Assembly (NCBI GenBank): GCA_947567425.1
Contig: CANOLV010000015.1
Location: 1 to 64,000, forward strand
DNA from: an uncultured Porphyromonadaceae bacterium
GTDB taxonomy: Bacteria; Bacteroidota; Bacteroidia; Bacteroidales; Muribaculaceae
DNA: 64,000 nt
Direction of reading: 5' to 3'
This document shows, piece after piece, positions 29,506 to 37,455 of this stretch. The first letter of the stretch is position 1. Each line of letters opens with the position of its first letter. A program made the position numbers and the translations under genes. Under the pieces are notes generated by a model. It searched no databases, was not told where the DNA came from, and was given only the letters and a program-made list of their open reading frames with translations.

Positions 29506-29537
29506 TTTGGCATCTCCGCCAAAACTGACTAACTTTG
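29506..29537 (+). promoter_or_regulatory. Promoter of the AraC gene at 29562
   Basis: -33 TTTG (29506-29509), 20 bp spacer, -7 TAACTTTG (29530-29537), 24 nt before the start codon. Consensus Bacteroidota promoter. Confidence 0.7.
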
Positions 29538-29561
29538 CGATAAGAGCCATCCTCATCAGCA

Positions 29562-30419
29562 ATGAAACTCCTGAATTCAAAATCCACACAACACTTCGCC
29601 ATCGAAACTATCCATGGAACCTTTTGGGAACTTGGACATACGCTCTCAGTCCAAGGATGTATGATAATGATTTGCACAAAAGGAAGTCTGGATATAACGA
29701 CAAACTCCCGCCGATTCACAATGACAGATGGAGATATGGCATTTTTTGTCTTCGACATGGTCATAGTACCAATCAATGTCTCTGAGAATTTCGAGGCAAA
29801 ATTCATATCGATGGATTTTGACACAGCACAGGATATCTTCTTCCTTACCACATCCAACCGTTTTTGGGAATATGTGTATTCCTATCCTATATTCAAATTA
29901 TGCGATTCACTGAACGGTGCCGTACACCACTGGTTTGCAATGATTGACTGGATTACCGACAAATGCTCTGACATGACGGCAGAAAAAGCCCTGCGCAACG
30001 AAATGGAGAATTTCACACTTATAATGTCGGAACAAGTAGAAACAAGCCATGGCCGGTTAGGTACTAATCCCCTTAAAAACAAGGCATGGATGATTGTCAA
30101 TGAATTTCTCGGACTGCTCAACCACTATTATGCACATCGCCACGACGTAGCTTTCTATGCCGATAAGCTGAGCATAACTCCTAATTACCTTAATATAATT
30201 GCAAAAAGGAATTTAGGTGTCACCGCTAAAGAACAGATTAATATTCAGTTAGGTCTCGTTGTAAAAATGCTTCTCGACACAACCGACCTAACCGTAAAGG
30301 AAATTGCCCAAAGACTTCATTATGACGATCCATCGTACCTGTGCCGAATATTCAGGAAACAGACCGGACTTTCTCCGATTCAGTACAGGAACCAACTCCG
30401 GGACATAAAAAAAGTCTGA
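29562..30419 (+). CDS. AraC family transcriptional regulator
   Basis: 285 aa. N-terminal sensing region of about 170 residues; C-terminal double helix-turn-helix with LSITPNYLNIIAKRNLG and VKEIAQRLHYDDPSYLCRIFRKQTGLSP. It is divergent from the MATE efflux gene with a 170 bp interval, so local control of that pump is a reasonable inference. Lower GC than the xylan locus. Remnant genes follow directly. Confidence 0.9.
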   Translation: MKLLNSKSTQHFAIETIHGTFWELGHTLSVQGCMIMICTKGSLDITTNSRRFTMTDGDMAFFVFDMVIVPINVSENFEAKFISMDFDTAQDIFFLTTSNRFWEYVYSYPIFKLCDSLNGAVHHWFAMIDWITDKCSDMTAEKALRNEMENFTLIMSEQVETSHGRLGTNPLKNKAWMIVNEFLGLLNHYYAHRHDVAFYADKLSITPNYLNIIAKRNLGVTAKEQINIQLGLVVKMLLDTTDLTVKEIAQRLHYDDPSYLCRIFRKQTGLSPIQYRNQLRDIKKV

Positions 30420-30456
30420 AAAGATTCAATCAGCCATACGGGCTGAATCATCAGAT

Positions 30457-30608
30457 CTATCGCGGCTGTCCGTACTTTTTCTCAAATATCTCAAAATGTT
30501 CCTCTCCCCAGCGAAGCATCGCATCAATGATAGGCAACAGAGTTTTTCCAAGCTCGGTGATCCTGTACTCTGAACGCCATGTAGAGAACGACTCACTGAT
30601 ATGCCTTC
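30457..30608 (-). pseudogene. 3' fragment of an HxlR regulator gene
   Basis: On the minus strand this encodes an HxlR C-terminus (EYRITELGKTLLPIIDAMLRW, ending KKYGQPR and a TAG at 30457-30459). The winged-helix N-terminal half is absent, because at about 30609 the sequence changes to an unrelated gene fragment on the other strand. Not translatable as a functional regulator. Confidence 0.7.
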
Positions 30609-30811
30609 CCATTAAAGCTCTGTTTGACTATTATGACGAAACCGGCAAACATCCTGCGTCGTACGATATATCAGAAATAAGCATATCGGGAATTGTGGCC
30701 ATGGTCCGTATCGAATCAAAATTCGGAGATTCTGAATTCTGTGATATGTTCAATCTTTTAAAAGCAGATGACGGATGGAAGATAGTAAGCAAGATTTTCA
30801 GTGTAAAATAA
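30609..30811 (+). pseudogene. 3' fragment of an NTF2-like/lumazine-binding-type gene
   Basis: The plus strand encodes IKALFDYYDETGKHP and a C-terminal FNLLKADDGWKIVSKIFS, the typical end of small NTF2-like (Put_lumazine-bd) proteins. The N-terminal half is missing. A longer reading frame runs in from 30341 but its first part overlaps the AraC gene and is antisense to the HxlR fragment, so it is not a real gene start. Confidence 0.65.
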
Positions 30812-30858
30812 ACCTGAGCACAATACCGTTTGTTTAAAGTACCAAATACTATAATCCG

Positions 30859-31488
30859 ATGAAAATATTAGTAATAAACGGGAGTCCTCATCTGAACGGA
30901 TGCACCGACCGAGCTTTGCGTGAGGCCGAAAACACGCTAATAGACAATGGCATAGAGATTGAGCGCGTCAACATAGGCAATAAAGACATACGAGGTTGCA
31001 TTAGCTGCAATTTCTGCCGTGAACATGGGCGTTGCGTATTCAATGACCTCGTCAACGAGACTGCTCCCAAATTTGCCGAAGCCGACGGACTTATTGTCGG
31101 CAGTCCAGTATATTATGCAGGTTGCAACGGACAGCTTCTCGCGTTTCTCGACCGTCTGTTCTACAGTACTTCGGGGACAATCGACAAGACTATGAAGATT
31201 GGCGCCGCCGTAGTATCATCACGTCGCGCCGGTTCAACATCGGCCTTTGACGAGATCAACAAATACTTCACCATCAGCGCGATGCCAATAGCGTCAAGCA
31301 CATATTGGAATGAAGTACATGGCTTTACAGCCGAGGATGTAGAGGATGACTTGGAAGGGCTACAGACTATGCGCAATCTCGGCCGCAACATCGCTTTCAT
31401 GGTAAAAGCCTTTGCTTCGGCACGTAAAGAAAACGGATTTCCCCAGCAGGAACGCTCTTCGTTCACCAGTTTCCACACTGAAGGTTGA
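30859..31488 (+). CDS. NAD(P)H-dependent FMN reductase/flavodoxin-like oxidoreductase
   Basis: 209 aa flavodoxin-fold protein. The FMN phosphate loop is GSPHLNGCTDRALREAE at the N-terminus. CISCNFCREHGRC around residues 49-62 is the Cys-rich loop seen in the iron-sulfur flavoprotein family and related reductases. SPVYYAGCNGQ is the second FMN contact. Cytosolic; electron acceptor unknown. It follows the HxlR and NTF2-like remnants; such flavoproteins are often paired with HxlR regulators. Confidence 0.9.
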   Translation: MKILVINGSPHLNGCTDRALREAENTLIDNGIEIERVNIGNKDIRGCISCNFCREHGRCVFNDLVNETAPKFAEADGLIVGSPVYYAGCNGQLLAFLDRLFYSTSGTIDKTMKIGAAVVSSRRAGSTSAFDEINKYFTISAMPIASSTYWNEVHGFTAEDVEDDLEGLQTMRNLGRNIAFMVKAFASARKENGFPQQERSSFTSFHTEG

Positions 31489-31547
31489 TCCGCCATACTC
31501 AAGATATAGCCACCAGTTCCCAACAATAAATATAAAGACTCAAAATA

Positions 31548-31583
31548 ATAGGCAGTGGCCACCGACTATTGGCCATTGCCTAT
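31548..31583 (+). terminator. Hairpin in the 31489-31773 interval
   Basis: 14 bp stem (31548-31561 with 31570-31583, one G-T pair), 8 nt loop, no clear U-tract. It lies 60 bp after the flavoprotein gene and probably ends its transcript. I see nothing else in this interval. Confidence 0.5.
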
Positions 31584-31773
31584 CTATACCCTTTGGAATC
31601 ATCCTTATACTGCGAAGATGATGGAATTCCATAAATCCGACTTAACATCGGCCTATTGAATCTTATATTATGCCGTCTCGGAATCAGTCCATGCATAAAT
31701 GAACTAATCCATATATAATCGCCAGCACATTTTGCTCCTGATTTCAGACACTTCAGATAGTAGCAGATCAGTC

Positions 31774-32649
31774 TTATCGGATTAAAGGCAACTGTGCCAG
31801 CATATTCTTCAATCTTATTGCAAGTCTTGGCATAGGCTCCGCCACAGTCAAAGCGACAAGTTCCTTATAAGATGCAATATCATTTATTAGGCGCACTACT
31901 TCGGTCAATTTCAATCCACCTTCCGGGCCGTCAGCTACAGCCGCAAGAATGTCGGACGGATCCATCACGTCCATATCGAAATGAATCATCACCTTCGATT
32001 TACCTGAATTTTTCAGCCAGTCAATCACAGGTTGGCTCGTTCCAGCAAGTTGTTGCGGCGAATAATGTACCAATCCAAGTTCCTCAACACGCTTTTCGAT
32101 ATATGGATATTCACACTCTCTCAATCCGGCAAGGCACACGGCTTCCGGTGACACATTTGCTGGAAGTTGACCGACTATATCCTCGTCTCCCATGCCCATG
32201 CAGGCTGTAAGCGCCATGGCATGATAACCATTATAGTCATCGCCGGGCAATGTTATGTCGGGATGGGCATCAATCCATACAATCGCCACATCTCCCTCGT
32301 ATTTTTCCGCGAGATAAGAAAATACCGGTACGCTTACCGAGCATTCGCCTCCGAGAGTCACAACCTTGCCGGGATTTGCTATGCGCAGGGTGTCAAGAGC
32401 GGCTTTCGTTTGCTTTTTGATAATGTCATGGTCGAGCACGCCGTTCTTCTCGATTCTTTCTGATATGTCGGTGGATACTGGAACCTCGAATGTCTCATTC
32501 CCGTTTTCCGGTGCAAGGAAATTAAGCAACATCGAACCGAGATAATATCCACGTGAAGCATCATCGGCTGGAATATTGGGAATCCAACGGGCTATATTTC
32601 CTCCTTGCCATTGGGGATATACTAATCGTATTGTTTTCATTGTGTCCAT
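31774..32649 (-). CDS. Arginase/ureohydrolase family protein
   Basis: 291 aa. Ureohydrolase motifs: WIDAHPDI (Asp, His, Asp) and HFDMDVMDPSDI (Asp, Asp). The first metal motif, normally GGxHS, reads GGECS, so the usual Mn-ligand histidine is a cysteine. The enzyme may therefore not be a standard arginase, agmatinase or formimidoylglutamase. Cytosolic. The start may be the internal Met of MKTIRLVYP. Confidence 0.85.
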   Translation of the reverse strand: MDTMKTIRLVYPQWQGGNIARWIPNIPADDASRGYYLGSMLLNFLAPENGNETFEVPVSTDISERIEKNGVLDHDIIKKQTKAALDTLRIANPGKVVTLGGECSVSVPVFSYLAEKYEGDVAIVWIDAHPDITLPGDDYNGYHAMALTACMGMGDEDIVGQLPANVSPEAVCLAGLRECEYPYIEKRVEELGLVHYSPQQLAGTSQPVIDWLKNSGKSKVMIHFDMDVMDPSDILAAVADGPEGGLKLTEVVRLINDIASYKELVALTVAEPMPRLAIRLKNMLAQLPLIR

Positions 32650-32683
32650 TGTCTTATTTGATAGTAAGAACGGACATTATACC

Positions 32684-33253
32684 TCAATAGTTGAGCAGGC
32701 GGCCAAAGTCATGCCAATCGCCAATCATTTCACCTCTGGCACTTGACTCAATCAATTTTTTAAGGCGACTGTTGAACAGTTCCGGCTTTGATTTTACTCT
32801 GTGGATATTGTCTATCCGCACACGCTGATAGAGCGACGGCATCGCTTGAAAATTCTCCCATGCAGTGGGTGTTTTCTTAAAAGCCCTGACTATCTCCTTC
32901 ATAATCTCAAATCTTGCATTGAGGTCGGGACAAGCCTTGCGGCCGCTGTCGGTCATCAGTCCTAATTTTTCTAACCGGCGACACCTCTCCTTGTTGAGTT
33001 CAGTCCATTTGCCGGATTTAGTTCTCGGCCCGAAGCGTTGCAGCGGTTCGCCGTTGACGCTTTTCAATGTTGAGTCAATCCAACCGAAACACAGAGCCTC
33101 CTCGACCGCATCAAGATACCAGAGTGCATCCTCCGGCGGAGTCTTGCCACGCTTCGCCACAACCCAGCACTCCCGTTCTGTGGTATGATTCTCAATCAGC
33201 CACTGCCGGAATTGCGCCCGGTCTTTTATGTCGAGGATATTTACTGGTATCAT
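32684..33253 (-). CDS. YdeI/OmpD-associated family protein
   Basis: 189 aa. FRQWLIENHTTERECWVV at the N-terminus, the motif EALCFGWIDSTLKSV, and a C-terminal Arg/Lys-rich YdeI-type tail. Similar proteins are cytosolic and linked to polymyxin or stress phenotypes in some species, but biochemical function is not known. Confidence 0.85.
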   Translation of the reverse strand: MIPVNILDIKDRAQFRQWLIENHTTERECWVVAKRGKTPPEDALWYLDAVEEALCFGWIDSTLKSVNGEPLQRFGPRTKSGKWTELNKERCRRLEKLGLMTDSGRKACPDLNARFEIMKEIVRAFKKTPTAWENFQAMPSLYQRVRIDNIHRVKSKPELFNSRLKKLIESSARGEMIGDWHDFGRLLNY

Positions 33254-33372
33254 GTGCTGTATTATTGTATTTATTCACTGCAGGTTTATCTCATCAGTAG
33301 TTTTGTCTGACTTCTGAACTACATTTTATAGGGCCTATTTAGCGGTGTTTTTATAATTACACTTAGTCGGCT

Positions 33373-33771
33373 CTATCCTTTGATTGTGTCTCTCGCTAAT
33401 GAGCCACACCCATTTTTAACCTTTTCAATTATATGGCGACATCGTGCTGTGTCCATTTTGATTTTGGTACCCACTGCTATGAAATCGTCAAGCGTTGGTT
33501 CTCCCTTGCCGTTGACGCTTGTTGCATGTTGCCCATTATATCCTTCGGTAGATAAGGTGTGGTCATAAATGCCAAAGTTGCCATAGAAAGGATTGGCCTT
33601 GGCTATGAATACACCGGGCTTCAGTGGCAGTTCGAGAGGAGATATACTGAATCCACCGGCAAGCCATGCCGGAGAGTATTCAAACACACAAAGCCGATTG
33701 TCGGGTGTGAGAGAAAGATACTCTACCAATTGGCCATGATATTTCACTTCGAGTCGGTCAATCTTTTTCAT
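33373..33771 (-). pseudogene. Internally deleted hipA-like kinase gene
   Basis: 132 aa from the Met of MKKIDRLEVKYHG. The first about 75 residues are the HipA N-terminal subdomain (SISPLELPLKPGVFIAKANPFYGNFGIYDHTL). It then passes directly to a HipA C-terminal stretch (GQHATSVNGKGEPTLDDF...RCRHIIEKV). The central Ser/Thr-kinase core with ATP-binding and catalytic motifs, about 200 residues or more, is absent. Its start overlaps the hipB-like remnant by about 14 bp, as in an intact hipBA operon. Confidence 0.7.
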
Positions 33772-33982
33772 CTTTCTTCTGTTTGGAATAAGCTTTCTTC
33801 TTTCCGGTGTTCTTTCGTATTTGTGCCAATTCCTCCATTGTCGAGAATTTAGGTTCGGAGAAAACGCCTTTAAGTTCAGCGGTGTAACCGAGGGCAACGG
33901 CAAGCCTGATAAGGTTGGTCAGCGAAATCAATCCCTTCTGCTCAAACCTCGCAACATTACTCAACGGCACATCAGCACCCAA
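33758..33982 (-). pseudogene. Truncated hipB-like XRE antitoxin gene
   Basis: About 74 aa: VPLSNVARFEQKGLISLTNLIRLAV is the second half of an XRE helix-turn-helix, then a tail ending KKKAYSKQKKDEKD. The first helices are missing: the in-frame sequence upstream (RSRHCLAKLG) degrades to a stop at about 34016. With the deleted hipA-like frame it is a decayed toxin-antitoxin locus. Confidence 0.65.
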
Positions 33983-34019
33983 TTTGGCGAGACAGTGCCG
34001 ACTCCGTTACTCTACATCG

Positions 34020-34493
34020 TCACAGATTCGCCTTTCCAGGACCAGGCAGTTCCATTATGTAATTTTTCAGGAATACACCATTTCTTTCTACAAGTTGTTC
34101 TTTCACAATTCTGTATCCCCGCTTTTCAAAGAATGGCTTTGCGGTTATTGATGCGTGGGTCACGATTGTCAGGTCTGCATCTATCATTGATTCGAGTTTG
34201 TTGCATATCAGAGTTGACACACCTTGTCTCAGATAATCATGATGGACATACAGCCTGTCCAGATAGCCGGAATCATCAATGTCTCCGAATCCAATTATAA
34301 CATCGCCTTTGACCGCCACAAATGTATAATGTTCAGACAAGGTTTTATCCCATTCATACATATCAATAGAATCCGGGGCCCACACATCCACCTGCTCTTG
34401 GGTATAATCCTTGATATTTACCTTGTGAACAGTATTATGGAAAATCATAATTATCTTTTCCAAGTCGCCCTTCTCATACCTTCGTATTTCCAT
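34020..34493 (-). CDS. GNAT family N-acetyltransferase
   Basis: 157 aa with the GNAT layout: VAVKGDVIIGFGDID strand, LDRLYVHHDYLRQGVSTLICNKLE containing the acetyl-CoA loop, and AKPFFEKRGYRIVKEQ near the C-terminus. Resembles the YafP-like branch. Starts 6 bp after another GNAT gene; the pair is likely one transcript. Confidence 0.9.
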   Translation of the reverse strand: MEIRRYEKGDLEKIIMIFHNTVHKVNIKDYTQEQVDVWAPDSIDMYEWDKTLSEHYTFVAVKGDVIIGFGDIDDSGYLDRLYVHHDYLRQGVSTLICNKLESMIDADLTIVTHASITAKPFFEKRGYRIVKEQLVERNGVFLKNYIMELPGPGKANL

Positions 34494-34499
34494 TGCGCA

Positions 34500-34928
34500 T
34501 TAAAGTTCAAGATGAAGAATTGGAAATGGTCTGCCGTCGCTGTCAAATTCATCACGACTGACGACATGAAATCCATTTGCTTGATAAAACCCCAGTGCCT
34601 TAGGGTTTTGCTCATTGACATCGACTGAATCAGCTCCTAATGATTTTGCAAATTCGATGAGTTGAGTTCCCAGTCCCTTTCCCATGTACATGGGATCTAC
34701 AAATAACATCTCAATGTTATTGTCGTACAGTCCCATGAAACCGGCAATAGTCTCTTCGTCATAAATAACATAAAGGCTGACCGCCTTAAAATATTTAGAT
34801 ATGAGAGACTCCTTAATCCCCATTATGTCTTTTTCTGTCAGAAACGAATGGGTCGCTCTTACCGAACGCTCCCAAATCTCTACGAGCGTCTGATAATCTT
34901 TTTGATTGCAAGGTTCAATTCTGTCCAT
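34500..34928 (-). CDS. GNAT family N-acetyltransferase (YjaB-like)
   Basis: 142 aa from the Met of MDRIEPCNQ; an ATG at 34943 would add five residues. GNAT signals: FVDPMYMGKGLGTQLIEFAKS (acetyl-CoA loop) and ALGFYQANGFHVVSRDE. Like YjaB, it has the WERSVRATHSFL segment. First gene of a two-GNAT unit. Confidence 0.9.
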   Translation of the reverse strand: MDRIEPCNQKDYQTLVEIWERSVRATHSFLTEKDIMGIKESLISKYFKAVSLYVIYDEETIAGFMGLYDNNIEMLFVDPMYMGKGLGTQLIEFAKSLGADSVDVNEQNPKALGFYQANGFHVVSRDEFDSDGRPFPILHLEL

Positions 34929-35059
34929 ATACAAAGATAACACTTTTTCAGGTATTTCCGTACCTAATCGGTTTATCGCTCCGCTTAGCGAAGAGCAATG
35001 TAATCCAAAAGATGGGAGTATGTATGGTTGTCGGTTACAACTGAATTAAGAAATTAAGA

Positions 35060-35101
35060 AAGTCCATAACTTGCTAATATTTTCAGCGAAGTTATGGACT
35101 T
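35060..35101 (-). terminator. Terminator of the lipoprotein gene
   Basis: Perfect 13 bp stem (35060-35072 with 35089-35101), 16 nt loop. On the minus strand it is followed by a U-rich stretch (TTCTTAATTTCTT). It is 26 bp past the stop codon at 35127. Confidence 0.75.
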
Positions 35102-35126
35102 CTGTAAGGTCGCGAAAAGACGCTTA

Positions 35127-35795
35127 TTAAAGGCGTCTCATTATGAAAGTCGACGTGAATTTGCCTGATTCATCTTCTTCATAATTATTTGAATATCTCA
35201 TCTCATTACCAATAACTACGAATTCTCCTATAAGGTAATCATCGTGGCCATATTCTGTATCAAAATACAGTGTGAGTTTCGATCCGTTTACTTTCCACTC
35301 AAAACCTCCGGGTTCAATTGATTCTCCAGGTTCATAAACAACTTCAAATTTGCCATTGCTCAATATATTAATGGTATAGAACGACGGAAACTGTGAACGA
35401 TTTATCAACTCCCATTTACCAATTAGGGAGTTATTGATTGAAGAACTCTTATTTAGGGTATATTCAACTCCGCAGAATTCGAGAGTAAGTGTATTGTTGT
35501 TTTGAACATACTTGTTTTTAACTTTTGACTCTTTTTCTCCATTTGCGAATGTGACATCGTATGAGTATTGATTTTCCGCATCATTAATGGAGTATGCGCC
35601 GGTAAATACACCTTTGTTACTAAAACCTGCTAATTTGTTATGTGTTTGGAATTGAACACCAAAATCTGTTGTGATCCACTGGCTATCAACCTCAGGCACC
35701 TCAACATTGGGCTCATCATCGTCGCTACACGACACAATCGCCAACGACGAAGCGGCAAGGACTGCCAATACCATTAACTTGAATAGTTTACTCAT
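35127..35795 (-). CDS. Lipoprotein, lipocalin-like
   Basis: 222 aa from the ATG at 35795, chosen because it gives a signal peptide ending in lipobox LAIVSC and the Asp-rich export signal CSDDDEP typical of surface-exposed Bacteroidota lipoproteins. The C-terminal half (GKWELINRSQFPSFYTINI onward) resembles a lipocalin-like beta-barrel domain. Function unknown. AT-rich compared with the xylan locus. Confidence 0.7.
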   Translation of the reverse strand: MSKLFKLMVLAVLAASSLAIVSCSDDDEPNVEVPEVDSQWITTDFGVQFQTHNKLAGFSNKGVFTGAYSINDAENQYSYDVTFANGEKESKVKNKYVQNNNTLTLEFCGVEYTLNKSSSINNSLIGKWELINRSQFPSFYTINILSNGKFEVVYEPGESIEPGGFEWKVNGSKLTLYFDTEYGHDDYLIGEFVVIGNEMRYSNNYEEDESGKFTSTFIMRRL

Positions 35796-35819
35796 TGTAT
35801 TATGTTTTATTATTTTTTG

Positions 35820-35827
35820 CAAAGATA
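35820..35827 (-). promoter_or_regulatory. -7 box of the lipoprotein gene
   Basis: TATCTTTG on the minus strand, 24 nt before the ATG at 35795. Confidence 0.5.
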
Positions 35828-35888
35828 CAAAGAACATGAGACATCACCCCCCTAATCGTTAAATAATGTAAAAACCACTACTGAGCCT

Positions 35889-35902
35889 TGTGTCGCGACA
35901 CA
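35889..35902. repeat. 14 bp perfect palindrome TGTGTCGCGACACA
   Basis: Perfect inverted repeat in the gap between the lipoprotein promoter and the intron-like remnant. Could be a regulator site or an element end; nothing decides between them. Confidence 0.5.
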
Positions 35903-35909
35903 CACATTG

Positions 35910-36270
35910 GTGATTAACATTTCAAATCATTCGGACCGTAGCCTTGACATACACGATGTCGGCTACTTCGGCCTCTACTGACTCCTCGGCATTCGTTGTT
36001 ACCATGCTCATGAGCTACTTCCGAGGACTCACGGGATAAGTCTCGCATCTTTCATCGTTTACTCGCCCGATTTACGCATCAAGGTTACGGTTGCCTTTGC
36101 GAACTTCAATGTCTTCGGCCATCTTGTCCGCTTGATACGCCTTGATTTCTGATTTCTGTCCGTCAAGCCACGATTTGGCTATCGCTTCTTCTCTTCTAAG
36201 GGTCACCCATTGAAACTTGCGAGCCGCTATAGGGTTCGTCATCAACTACGTCCCTCGTGGACTTTCATCA
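35910..36270 (-). mobile_element. Probable group II intron 5' remnant (no maturase)
   Basis: No open reading frame. On the minus strand the order of short motifs resembles domain I-IV of a bacterial group II intron: GACGAACCCTATAGCGGC near the start, then GAGACTTATCCCGTGAG, AACGAATGCCGAG, AGTCAGTAGAGGCCGAAGTAG and GGTCCGAATG just before where a maturase would begin. No maturase and no domain V/VI are visible, so it would be a truncated copy. Identification is by remembered motif resemblance only. Confidence 0.4.
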
Positions 36271-36390
36271 CAGATACATGATATGCCCGTCATACTAAAA
36301 AAAGGGAACATCCATTTCTGAATATTCCCATAACTTTGCCCCACTTTTTGCCCCACACTTTTGTAAGTGTGTGATAATCAGCAAGGGTTG

Positions 36391-36786
36391 TGGAGCTGGA
36401 GGGGATTGAACCCTCGTCCAAACGTGGAATTAATGAGCTTTCTACATGCTTATTCGCGACTTGATTGTAGGGCATCGGCAGGATTGCGACTACCAACCGG
36501 TACCTTAGCCTCTAAGTTTTCGGAAACCTTCCGAGGCTGTCGGCTTCCTATTCCCGATTTATCTGCACCGCCTTGTCGATCCGTCTCGGAAAAAGGACAA
36601 TCGGGCGATGTCTTGTCTCTGCCACTGTGGCGGAGATTAAGCTAATCTACTGTGCTTCGATTAAGCAGCAAGAGCGTAGTTATTTTCGCCATTTATAATT
36701 TTGATAACGGATATTATAGAGCATTGCTATCATAGCTCTGCATGCTTACACACCACTTCTACACGCTGTCAAAGCCAGTCAGCCCC
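36391..36786 (-). ncRNA. ssrA: tmRNA (SsrA)
   Basis: 396 nt. The 5' end GGGGCTGACTGGCTTTGACAG (36786 downward) pairs with CAGCTCC plus discriminator A at the 3' end; the T-arm reads GAGGGTTCAATCCCCTC. The internal frame encodes the tag GENNYALAA then stop. Rescues stalled ribosomes. CCA is not encoded. A -7 box lies just upstream. Confidence 0.97.
36661..36690 (-). other. tmRNA tag-peptide reading frame
   Basis: Codons GGC GAA AAT AAC TAC GCT CTT GCT GCT TAA give GENNYALAA plus stop. With the alanine charged on tmRNA the tag is AGENNYALAA, as in other Bacteroidales such as Porphyromonas. Confidence 0.93.
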
Positions 36787-36809
36787 GTAGTTTTCAATGT
36801 TTAAGTGCG

Positions 36810-36817
36810 CAAAGATA
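36810..36817 (-). promoter_or_regulatory. -7 box of ssrA
   Basis: TATCTTTG on the minus strand, 23 nt before the mature 5' end, leaving a short leader for RNase P removal. Confidence 0.5.
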
Positions 36818-36915
36818 GTAATTTTCCCATGTATATCAGCTATACTTAAAAAAAAATCACATCTAAATATATCTTTTTACGCCGTATCACGACTATATTA
36901 ACAAAAAAGCATAAA

Positions 36916-37431
36916 ATGAACTTTATAGATATGAGATCCAAATTCAAAAATCATAAAGATGTACTCAGTCTTCTTAACACTGAATATGACAACATGTTCA
37001 GATATGCATGTTACCGTATCGGCGATGCATCAGATGCCGAAGATGTAATGCAGGACCTATATATCGCCATCAGCCAACAAAAAGATATAATTAACCTGAA
37101 AAGTTATGCCTACAAAACTCTTTCAAATATCTGCAATGAACACTTTCGAAAAATACAGTCAAGACCAAATGTAGACATTTCCAAATGTCCCGATCTCATT
37201 GTCGACGAAACCTATCCAAATGATTTTGACGAAGAATTCATTCTAATCAACACGCTTCTCTCAAAATTACCACAAGAGCAGAGCGAGACTATAAGGCTCA
37301 AAATCCATTGTTCGCTGACATTCGACGAAATCGCATTGGCCATGAATGTTAAAGTCTCTACGGCCAAAGCCCGTTTCAGGTATGGAATAGAAAAACTCAG
37401 AGACATGCTCAAGTTCAAAGGAACACTATAA
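36916..37431 (+). CDS. ECF RNA polymerase sigma factor
   Basis: 171 aa, sigma-70 region 2 (YDNMFRYACYRIGDASDAEDVMQDLY, about 25-50) and region 4 (LPQEQSETIRLKIHCSLTFDEIALAM, about 115-145). Start may be the internal Met of MRSKFKN. The next gene, 24 bp downstream, encodes a single-pass protein that is probably its anti-sigma factor. Confidence 0.92.
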   Translation: MNFIDMRSKFKNHKDVLSLLNTEYDNMFRYACYRIGDASDAEDVMQDLYIAISQQKDIINLKSYAYKTLSNICNEHFRKIQSRPNVDISKCPDLIVDETYPNDFDEEFILINTLLSKLPQEQSETIRLKIHCSLTFDEIALAMNVKVSTAKARFRYGIEKLRDMLKFKGTL

Positions 37432-37455
37432 CCACAATCATAAACATATACACGC

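Noticed and set aside
30423-30450. Small hairpin after the AraC gene as a terminator
   Set aside because: Stem of only about six base pairs and no U-tract.
30341-30811. 156 aa plus-strand frame as a complete gene
   Set aside because: Its first part overlaps the AraC 3' end and is antisense to an HxlR fragment; only the last about 65 codons are protein-like, so it is annotated as pseudogene pieces.
36290-36496. 68 aa minus-strand frame
   Set aside because: Overlaps the 3' end of tmRNA and its flank; not a gene, although the flank may be an old integrase leader.
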